From NCBI GenBank assembly GCA_014380545.1, contig JACMJP010000088.1, positions 1 to 6,400 on the forward strand: a stretch of 6,400 bases of DNA, written 5' to 3'. The first letter of the stretch is position 1. Every line of letters starts with the position of its first letter. The stretch is from Chitinophagales bacterium. GTDB lineage: Bacteria; Bacteroidota; Bacteroidia; Chitinophagales; BACL12. The position numbers and the translations under genes were made by a program. The notes beneath the pieces are model-generated. The model had not been told where the DNA came from, did no database searches, and was given only the letters and a program-made list of their open reading frames with translations. This document shows positions 1 to 5,643 of this stretch, in pieces.

Positions 1-524
1 ACTCGCCATTAGGTGAATACGATTATGAATTGGTTACACCATGGAGAGTGATAGGCAGTGCTGCTTTAACATTTCAAAAATTCGGGTTCCTCAGTCTTGA
101 TTATGAATTTGTAGATTACAGTGAAGCGAACTTTAATTTCGGAAGACAGGGATTAACAACAGAGAATGAAGCAGAAACAAATGTGAATAATGCAATTGAT
201 ACAAAATACGGAACTGCATCTAATATTCGCATTGGTGGAGAATTAGTGTATGATGTTTTTCGTTTCCGTTTAGGTTACGGAATTATGGGTTCTCCATTTG
301 AAACAGGAATTGCCACAGGAGATGCTGATTATTCAAAAAATACATATTCAGCGGGTGTGGGAATTAAAGAAGAAAATTTCTTTATTGATTTTGGTTATGC
401 GAAAAGTTCAACTACAGAATATGATATTCAGTATTTACAGCCAAACCCTGATATACCAAATGATGGTGCAACGATAGATAAAGCAGTAAATAATTTTCAA
501 CTTAGTTTAGGTTTTAGGTTTTAA
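1..524 (+). CDS. FadL/OmpP1/TodX-like outer-membrane transporter, C-terminal part (5' end outside window)
   Basis: The reading frame is open from base 3 through the left edge, so this is the 3' end of a larger gene; the TTG at base 30 is an internal codon, not a start. The visible 173 residues are a run of amphipathic beta strands separated by polar loops, as expected of an outer-membrane barrel. Near the left edge, TPWRVIGSAAL followed by LSLDYEFVDYS resembles the segment found in Bacteroidota members of the OmpP1/FadL/TodX family, which import hydrophobic compounds such as fatty acids or aromatics across the outer membrane. The protein ends in FQLSLGFRF; a terminal phenylalanine is the usual signal for insertion by the BAM complex. 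The N-terminal plug domain that would confirm the family is not in the window, and the substrate cannot be told. The outer-membrane barrel call is firm; the FadL assignment rests on recalled family resemblance. The gene ends about 20 bp before an intrinsic terminator, so it is the last gene of its transcript. Confidence 0.8.
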   Translation, partial: SPLGEYDYELVTPWRVIGSAALTFQKFGFLSLDYEFVDYSEANFNFGRQGLTTENEAETNVNNAIDTKYGTASNIRIGGELVYDVFRFRLGYGIMGSPFETGIATGDADYSKNTYSAGVGIKEENFFIDFGYAKSSTTEYDIQYLQPNPDIPNDGATIDKAVNNFQLSLGFRF

Positions 525-533
525 TGATTGTTA

Positions 534-576
534 AGAAACAAAAGGTCCCGCTGCTGTAGCGGGATTTTTTGTTTCT
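534..576 (+). terminator. Intrinsic terminator after the outer-membrane protein gene
   Basis: A perfect 7-bp GC-rich stem (TCCCGCT at 546-552 with AGCGGGA at 558-564) with a 5-nt loop is followed at once by six T residues and further T-rich sequence. The stem is flanked by AGAAACAAAA (534-543), which is complementary to TTTTGTTTCT (567-576). The hairpin could therefore extend, and the structure would also work in the opposite direction. It lies 21 bp past the stop codon of the outer-membrane gene and separates it from ubiD. Confidence 0.9.
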
Positions 577-620
577 ATGAGTTTCTATTCTCCAATTTCT
601 TTATTCTTAAATTTCTTTTC

Positions 621-651
621 TGTCCTTATTGGACAAACAATTTTATTTGTC
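621..651. promoter_or_regulatory. Two overlapping inverted repeats upstream of ubiD (possible operator)
   Basis: TGTCC (621-625) and GGACA (631-635) form a perfect 5-bp inverted repeat around TTATT. GACAAA (632-637) and TTTGTC (646-651) form a perfect 6-bp inverted repeat around an 8-nt spacer. The two share the GACA arm, so as RNA they would exclude one another. As DNA they place three related TGTC/GACA elements within 31 bp just upstream of the putative ubiD promoter box. This arrangement would suit a dimeric regulator, but no regulator is identified. Short inverted repeats also arise by chance in AT-rich DNA. Confidence 0.3.
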
Positions 652-673
652 AAACCTTCTTGCCCTAACTTTG
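646..673 (+). promoter_or_regulatory. Putative Bacteroidota-type promoter of ubiD
   Basis: TAACTTTG at 666-673 is an exact match to the TAnnTTTG -7 box used by the primary sigma factor in Bacteroidota. A TTTG at 646-649 could act as the -33 element, but its 16-nt spacing to the -7 box is slightly shorter than usual. Only ten bases separate the box from the ATG at 684, which implies a transcript with a very short leader or none. The box is convincing by sequence; its use as the promoter is inferred. Confidence 0.45.
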
Positions 674-683
674 TTCTTTCATT

Positions 684-2597
684 ATGCCTTACAAAAATCT
701 GCAACACTTTATAGATGCATTGGAAAAAGCTGGAGAACTCATTCGAGTTAAGGAATATGTAAACCCTGCATTAGAGATAACAGAAATTGCTGATCGTTAT
801 ATAAAAAATAATAAGCCCGCACTTCTATTTGAAAATACAGGAACCGCATTTCCGCTTTTAATTAATGCACTCGGCTCTTATAAAAGAATGTGCATTGCAC
901 TCGGTGTAAATGAACTGGATGATATAGCAAATGATATTGAAAAATTATTTAAAAAACTTGCAACACCCAAGAACGGAATTCTTGAAAAAATTATGATGCT
1001 GCCTGAATTAGGGAAAGTCGCTTCATGGATGCCGAAAATAAAAAACGGAAAAGGTGATTGCCAGCAGGTAATTAATTTAAATCCGGATATAACAAAATTA
1101 CCTGTAATGAAATGCTGGCCTGCTGATGGTGGTAATTTTCTTACTTTACCAATCATTCATACTATAGATCCTGAAACAAATATTCGCAATGTCGGTATGT
1201 ATCGCATGCAGGCTTTTTCTCCGACCGTTACAGGCATGCACTGGCATAAACATAAAGTAAGTGCAGGGCATTTTAATAAATATAAAAAATTAAAAAAGAG
1301 AATGCCGGTAAGTGTTGCGCTGGGTGGCGATCCTGTTTATACCTATTGTGCAACTGCTCCCCTTCCTCCAAATGTGGATGAATATTTATTAGCGGGGTTT
1401 ATAAGGAAGAAAAAAGTTGAATTAGTAAAATGTGTCACAAATGATCTGCATGTTCCCGCTGATGCAGATTTTATTATTGAAGGTTATGTTGATCCCGATG
1501 AGGAATTTATTTTGGAAGGTCCTTTTGGCGATCACACAGGTTATTATTCATTGGCAGACTATTATCCGAAATTTCATATCACCTGCATCACTCATAAAAA
1601 AAATGCTGTGTATCCTTCAACCATTGTTGGAATTCCGCCGCAGGAAGATGCCTGGATAGGTAAGGCAACAGAAAGAATTTTTATTGCTCCTATAAAATTA
1701 ACCATGTTGCCTGAAGTGGAAGATATGGAATTACCCATCGAAGGTGTATTTCACAATCTCACAATTGTAAAAATTAAAAAAGAATTTGCAGGGCATGCAC
1801 AAAAAGTGATGAATGCAATGTGGGGTGCCGGACAAATGATGTTCAATAAAATTCTTGTAGTGTGTGATGCTCAGGTTGATATTCATAATTATGAAGCTGT
1901 TGCAAAATATTTAAGTGAACATGTTGATCCTGTACATGATATTTATTTAAGCAGCGGGCCGATGGATGTATTGGATCATAGTTGCAGTAAGTTTTCTTTT
2001 GGTGGAAAAATGTGTATTGATGTAACGAAGAAGTTGGAGGAAGAAATGAATAGCGATGCAGTGATGCAGCGAAACAGTGATATAGAAATTGATAAAAATA
2101 TATTAAAAGAAAAATATCCGGAAATTCATTTTATCAATGATGACCTTTTGAAAAAAGGAATTTCTGTGGTTGCTATCGCAGTGAAAAAAAACAGAAAAGA
2201 TCATATCTGCGAATTGAATAAAAAATTATTTGCTGAAGAAGGATTGAATAAAGTGAAATTCATTATTTATGTAGATCATATTGTTGAGGCAAATGATATT
2301 GCAGTGGTTACCTGGAATTTTGCAAACAATATTGATCCGAAAAGGGATATTTATTTATTATCACATAATGAATTTGGTATTTCTCATTGCGGAATTGACG
2401 GTACAAGAAAAACAAAACAATTCGACAACTTTAATCGCCCCTGGCCGAATGTTATCATTATGAATGATAAAACAATTGCAGATATTGATAAAAAGTGGGC
2501 TCAATTAAATCTCGGTGAATTTATTTCTTCCCCTTCATTAAAATTTAAGAAACAGGTTTTGAATGAAGGAGCCGTAGTATTAGAGAATGAAGAATAA
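684..2597 (+). CDS. ubiD: UbiD-family prenylated-FMN-dependent decarboxylase (long form, possibly menaquinone pathway)
   Basis: This is a cytoplasmic (de)carboxylase of the UbiD family, which acts on aromatic or unsaturated acids with prenylated FMN made by UbiX. Aligned by eye with E. coli UbiD, the key positions are present. N169 and R174 lie in NVGMYR and H190 lies in MHWHKH. E266 lies in IIEGYV, and E278 and D283 lie in EGPFGDHTGYY (278-288). These match the metal/cofactor ligands and the catalytic Glu-Arg-acid set. The ATG at 684 is chosen because MPYKNLQHFIDALEKAGEL is a typical family N-terminus and begins just after the promoter box. At 637 residues the protein is about 140 longer than E. 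coli UbiD. The extra length lies around residues 455-575 and looks like a second copy of the C-terminal domain. Long UbiD proteins of this kind occur in bacteria where they are annotated as menaquinone-biosynthesis decarboxylases (futalosine route). No other quinone gene is visible here, so the substrate is not settled. Confidence 0.92.
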   Translation: MPYKNLQHFIDALEKAGELIRVKEYVNPALEITEIADRYIKNNKPALLFENTGTAFPLLINALGSYKRMCIALGVNELDDIANDIEKLFKKLATPKNGILEKIMMLPELGKVASWMPKIKNGKGDCQQVINLNPDITKLPVMKCWPADGGNFLTLPIIHTIDPETNIRNVGMYRMQAFSPTVTGMHWHKHKVSAGHFNKYKKLKKRMPVSVALGGDPVYTYCATAPLPPNVDEYLLAGFIRKKKVELVKCVTNDLHVPADADFIIEGYVDPDEEFILEGPFGDHTGYYSLADYYPKFHITCITHKKNAVYPSTIVGIPPQEDAWIGKATERIFIAPIKLTMLPEVEDMELPIEGVFHNLTIVKIKKEFAGHAQKVMNAMWGAGQMMFNKILVVCDAQVDIHNYEAVAKYLSEHVDPVHDIYLSSGPMDVLDHSCSKFSFGGKMCIDVTKKLEEEMNSDAVMQRNSDIEIDKNILKEKYPEIHFINDDLLKKGISVVAIAVKKNRKDHICELNKKLFAEEGLNKVKFIIYVDHIVEANDIAVVTWNFANNIDPKRDIYLLSHNEFGISHCGIDGTRKTKQFDNFNRPWPNVIIMNDKTIADIDKKWAQLNLGEFISSPSLKFKKQVLNEGAVVLENEE

Positions 2598-2633
2598 TTT
2601 TTGGGCAATTTACATTTTTGTTCATTTCGCATT

Positions 2634-3149
2634 TCACTTCATCTGCTGTTCCCTCCAGTTTTGCAACATGGTAATATCTTTCAGAGTAATCTGTTTACCA
2701 TTTAATTCTTTTGTTGAATCCGGGATCAATGTCCAGGATACTGCCTGCGTTGGCATATCAAAAATATATTTGCCCGGTTTGTAAATTATTTGCGTACACA
2801 TGCAGGCATGGCAACCGGTAGTAAGATCATTTTCTTTTGATGATTTGTAATAGATATTCATCACTTCAACAGCATTACCAACTTGTTTCTGAACCTGGAT
2901 AACGATAATATTTCCTGCAAGTTTTTCCGGAACATGCAGGCCATACAGATTTAATCCTGCATGATAATTTACGGTTAATAATTTATCTGTTTGCATCTCT
3001 TTTCCTACAATAGCTGCTGCACTCACGGTTGTATTCATTGATGAAATGTCAATTCCATTTGTGTCAATAATTGAAAATAAAAAAAGTGCATCGCTGTTTT
3101 GTGCAAAAAGCTGAGAAGAAAACAGGAGAAAGAAAACAAGTTGTCTCAT
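2634..3149 (-). CDS. Predicted exported protein of unknown function with a CHACMC cysteine cluster
   Basis: I do not recognise this 171-residue protein. It begins with MRQLVFFLLFSSQLFAQ, a short, hydrophobic, Bacteroidota-style signal peptide with likely cleavage after A16, so it should reach the periplasm or beyond. The N-terminus lacks the lipobox cysteine of a lipoprotein, and no T9SS sorting domain is present at the C-terminus. The mature part alternates short hydrophobic stretches with polar turns (for example IIVIQVQKQV at 81-90), which suggests a small beta-rich fold. Residues 113-118 are CHACMC, the only cysteines in the protein; this could bind a metal or haem-like group or form a disulfide. 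It is not a strict CxxCH haem site. The gene lies 103 bp downstream of the large T9SS protein gene on the same strand with no clear terminator between, so it may be partly co-transcribed. It converges on ubiD with a 36-bp gap between stop codons and no obvious terminator there. The signal peptide and closed frame make it a credible gene. Confidence 0.8.
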   Translation of the reverse strand: MRQLVFFLLFSSQLFAQNSDALFLFSIIDTNGIDISSMNTTVSAAAIVGKEMQTDKLLTVNYHAGLNLYGLHVPEKLAGNIIVIQVQKQVGNAVEVMNIYYKSSKENDLTTGCHACMCTQIIYKPGKYIFDMPTQAVSWTLIPDSTKELNGKQITLKDITMLQNWREQQMK

Positions 3150-3252
3150 ATTGTGAAAGTAATAATTGTTTTTTTGCTTTTAAAAAGATATTGAAATAGC
3201 CAGGTCATTTTTTATTTCCATTTGCTAGTTTTCCTAATATCATTATAAATTT

Positions 3253-5496
3253 TTACTCTTTTATAAAATTAGATGAATACACTCCACTTGCTGTTTTTAT
3301 TTTCACCGCATAAAAACCCGCAGGTAATTCTTTTACATCAATTGTTTTTTGCAAGGCATTTATTGAAACAAAGTTTACAACTTCACCTATCTGATTTATT
3401 ATTTCAAGTGATTCAACAACTTCTTCTGATTCAATGTTGATGTTGTCTATTGCTGGATTTGGATAAAGATTGAAAACAAACATATTGATTTCATTTATTG
3501 AAGAAGCGCCTACAATATCACCTTCATGCATAGGCATAATTTGATACCCTGAGGTATAAGGCAAATCTGTATCAAATTGTGTCCCTATTCCTTTCACAAT
3601 GTACGTACCATCAATGAAAGATGGTGGTCCGGATATTGAATACTCAGTATTATTATCTATTCTTACTACAAAAATATTAAATCCATCTGTGAACTCGACA
3701 TTAAAAGAACTACCATCACCAAGCCATTGAGAAACATCAACATAATCAAGCCCCTCTGCATAGATATATGCAGATTCTGTTTCTTCATTTAATTCACTTA
3801 CTAAATTTGAATCATTCAAACTATTACCACCGGAAACAAATATCAGAGTATCCGCAATTATTTCTGTCAACCCATTAAATTGATCTATTTCGCCGTTCAC
3901 TGTTACTTCATCACCTTCGGTAACTGTATAACCAAAAGTATTATCAAAATTAAAAACAGAAATTCCTGCTGTTTCATCAATTACAGTAAATTGCAATCCG
4001 CCGTCCCATAAATTAATTCCGTAAACAATTCCTGTTATGGAAACAAGATCGCCAATGTTCGTACAAACTCCGTCAGCATCTTCACCATGCACATCTGCAA
4101 TATCCACTACTGTATAAATTGGTGCATCATTATCATTAATCAAAATATCAAATCCTGAAGGAGAAAGCAACGAGCATGTTCCTGATAAAACATTCAAATT
4201 CATAATTAACGTTTCAGATGGTTCTGTTTCTATATCATTATTAATTACAACATCAAATAATTGTATCGTTGATCCGCCAACATTAAAAGTTAATAAAATA
4301 GGGAGATCAAGAATATAATCATCTGTTTCAGTCATGGTAGTTGCGCCATCTAACGTAACTGATAATTCGCAATCTGCTTCTTCAGTTAATTCAATAAAAA
4401 CTGAAAAGGTGCCTGCGGATTCATCACCGGTAAATCCTGCTTCAGAAAATGAAGCACCTGCTGTTCCTGCAAGATCATCATCTTCTATAAAAATTTCTAT
4501 TTCATCCACAGCACCAGCAACACATGTTCCGCTTGAAACTGTATAATAAATAATAAAACTTTCCGTAAGCTCATCTTCAATATCGTCAACTATTCCCACA
4601 TCAATAGTCTGCGTTGTTGGTCCGCCTTCAGTAAATTCAACTGTAAATAAAGTAAAGCCAAAATCAGTTGGAAGATCCGCAGTTACTTCTGTATAACCCA
4701 CATTAAAAACACAATCTGCACTTTCTGATAAAGTAACATCATAATATGCAACACCGGCAGGTTCAGCTACAGTTAAAGAGGCCGGGCTGAATGAATATGT
4801 TGGAACACCGGCACCCTCCTGTGCAGTGAAAGAAATATTATCCAATGCAAATTCATCCCTATTTCCTGCACCACTTACATCATCACCAGTCCAGCGAACA
4901 TAAAAAAAATCTCCATCTGCTATTGCAATTCCTGTTAATGAATAACTTTTATTTTCAAGGTACGGAGAAAAATCTGACGCCTCGGGTGAATTATAATCCA
5001 TATCCGTTACATCTGTATAAGTAATATTATCATAAGAATAAGAAAAATTAAAACTGTTAGATCTTCCCTGGTCATTTAAAACATAAATATCATAGGCAAG
5101 ATCAAATTGACCAATAACAGTTCCTGAATTATTTTCTATTTTCAGAATAAAACTTCCCGGGGTAAAATCATCTGCTGTTGGCTGCACCATTAAAGCCTGA
5201 TCGCCAAAAATATCCACACCATAAATTCCTCCTGTGGTTTCAAAACCTGAAGTAGATCCTCTTGCAAAATCATCAGTTGTTCCTTCATCCCCAAAAAGAA
5301 GATCTCCATAACTGAAGCCTATTACAGACCATGTGTTTGAGTTGAGTTGCCCATCAGAAGGGCCGGTTGAAAACCCACTCCCATCAAAGCCGGTGAAGTC
5401 AATAGTTTCAGGTGATCCGATAGTTGATACAATGAGCTGAGCTGAAAGTATACAACTAAAACTAACAGCAAAAAGAAGTGTAATGGTTTTTTTCAT
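3253..5496 (-). CDS. T9SS-exported multidomain protein: Calx-beta x2, OB-fold-like x2, type A sorting domain
   Basis: This is a predicted cell-surface or secreted protein of 747 residues. A signal peptide, MKKTITLLFAVSFSCILSAQ, covers 1-20. Residues about 21-227 form a beta-rich, jelly-roll-like domain ending in DEFALDNISFTA. Two Calx-beta modules follow at about 233-342 and 347-456; each has the acidic DD-x3-E-x3-E-type stretch before a closing strand (VDDIEDELTESF, NNDIETEPSETL) and ends in a D/N-rich linker (IEDDD, INDND). Residues about 460-555 and 570-663 look like paired OB-fold modules, as often seen in Bacteroidota secreted proteins (GLQFTVIDETAGISVF, VTEGDEVTVNG; later VKGIGTQFD, YQIMPMHEGDIV). 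The last 78 or so residues are a type A T9SS sorting domain (LYPNPAIDNINI, LPAGFYAVKIK, final FIKE), which is normally removed when the protein is attached to the surface or released. No catalytic motif is recognised; adhesion, calcium binding or matrix association are possible roles. A closely similar paralogue lies directly upstream on the same strand. Confidence 0.9.
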   Translation of the reverse strand: MKKTITLLFAVSFSCILSAQLIVSTIGSPETIDFTGFDGSGFSTGPSDGQLNSNTWSVIGFSYGDLLFGDEGTTDDFARGSTSGFETTGGIYGVDIFGDQALMVQPTADDFTPGSFILKIENNSGTVIGQFDLAYDIYVLNDQGRSNSFNFSYSYDNITYTDVTDMDYNSPEASDFSPYLENKSYSLTGIAIADGDFFYVRWTGDDVSGAGNRDEFALDNISFTAQEGAGVPTYSFSPASLTVAEPAGVAYYDVTLSESADCVFNVGYTEVTADLPTDFGFTLFTVEFTEGGPTTQTIDVGIVDDIEDELTESFIIYYTVSSGTCVAGAVDEIEIFIEDDDLAGTAGASFSEAGFTGDESAGTFSVFIELTEEADCELSVTLDGATTMTETDDYILDLPILLTFNVGGSTIQLFDVVINNDIETEPSETLIMNLNVLSGTCSLLSPSGFDILINDNDAPIYTVVDIADVHGEDADGVCTNIGDLVSITGIVYGINLWDGGLQFTVIDETAGISVFNFDNTFGYTVTEGDEVTVNGEIDQFNGLTEIIADTLIFVSGGNSLNDSNLVSELNEETESAYIYAEGLDYVDVSQWLGDGSSFNVEFTDGFNIFVVRIDNNTEYSISGPPSFIDGTYIVKGIGTQFDTDLPYTSGYQIMPMHEGDIVGASSINEINMFVFNLYPNPAIDNINIESEEVVESLEIINQIGEVVNFVSINALQKTIDVKELPAGFYAVKIKTASGVYSSNFIKE
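3256..3489 (-). other. Type A T9SS C-terminal sorting domain
   Basis: Residues about 670-747 of the 747-residue protein show the family pattern: FNLYPNPAIDNINIES, then SLEIINQIGEVV, a short amphipathic strand, TIDVKELPAGFYAVKIKTAS, and the final SSNFIKE. Such domains direct substrates through the outer-membrane T9SS translocon. By hand count the last 52 residues are about 73% identical to the end of the neighbouring paralogue. Confidence 0.92.
3949..3983. repeat. 35-bp exact repeat shared by the two T9SS paralogues (copy 1)
   Basis: These 35 bases are identical to 6358-6392 in the same orientation. They encode the LIDETAGISVFN-type strand region of the first OB-fold-like module. Shorter identical blocks occur elsewhere, for example 3335-3353 with 5726-5744 (19 bp) in the sorting domain. 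The repeat is explained by gene duplication. Confidence 0.9.
4129..4800 (-). other. Tandem Calx-beta modules with matched cysteine pairs
   Basis: Two successive modules of about 110 residues (about 233-342 and 347-456 of the 747-residue protein) share the order SF-x-E/P...T(E)A...V-x-L(S/T)E-x-ADC...E/GT(F)...DD/ND-x-E-x-E...SGTC...I-x-I-x-D-D/N-D. Cysteines fall at the same place in both: C262 and C325 in the first, C376 and C441 in the second. Calx-beta folds are Ig-like and often bind calcium between domains. Confidence 0.75.
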
Positions 5497-5514
5497 AGTA
5501 AAAATTTAATCTCT

Positions 5515-5522
5515 CAAATATA
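5515..5522 (-). promoter_or_regulatory. Putative -7 box (TATATTTG) for the 747-residue protein gene
   Basis: Read on the - strand, 5522 to 5515 is TATATTTG, an exact TAnnTTTG match located 18 bp upstream of the ATG at 5496. No TTG is found at the expected -33 distance, so the match is only partial. Its position after the upstream terminator and before the start codon supports it. Confidence 0.4.
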
Positions 5523-5591
5523 AATTTTTATTTTGCGATTGAGAAAGTTTCAGGATATAAATAACAATTATTTATTTAAGAAAACACAAAT

Positions 5592-5626
5592 AAAAAAGCC
5601 TTTATAATTCTCAGAAGGATGAAGGC
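5592..5626 (-). terminator. Intrinsic terminator after the upstream T9SS paralogue
   Basis: On the - strand, GCCTT (5626-5622) pairs with AAGGC (5602-5598); one further G-U pair is possible. The loop is about 17 nt and can hold a smaller TTC/GAA hairpin. The stem is followed directly by six T residues (5597-5592) and T-rich sequence. It lies 18 bp past the stop codon of the partial gene at the right edge and separates that gene from its paralogue. Confidence 0.65.
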
Positions 5627-5643
5627 ATTTAGAAAATTAAAAT

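Noticed and set aside
878..1156. 92-codon open frame on the - strand inside ubiD
   Set aside because: It lies wholly within the well-supported ubiD gene and its protein resembles nothing recognisable; it is a shadow frame.
1432..1659. 75-codon open frame on the + strand inside ubiD
   Set aside because: It overlaps the conserved UbiD catalytic region in another frame and has no signs of being translated.
2281..2463. 60-codon open frame on the + strand inside ubiD
   Set aside because: It is a frame-shifted reading of the UbiD C-terminal region without independent support.
2587..2784. Small hydrophobic 65-codon frame on the + strand at the end of ubiD
   Set aside because: Its hydrophobic start resembles a membrane or signal segment, but most of it is antisense to the exported CHACMC protein gene, which has a better signal peptide and a longer frame.
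3183..3190. TATCTTTT on the - strand as a promoter box for the 171-residue protein gene
   Set aside because: It misses the final G of TAnnTTTG and has no TTG at the expected distance upstream; a chance match in AT-rich DNA is likely.
3150..3252. GAAATA/TATTTC and GATATT/AATATC inverted repeats in the gap as a terminator
   Set aside because: The stems are AT-only and are not followed by a T tract on either strand.
4334..4546. 70-codon Ser/Pro/Ala-rich frame on the + strand
   Set aside because: It is antisense to the Calx-beta region; its composition simply reflects the complement of the acidic, Thr/Ser-rich coding sequence.
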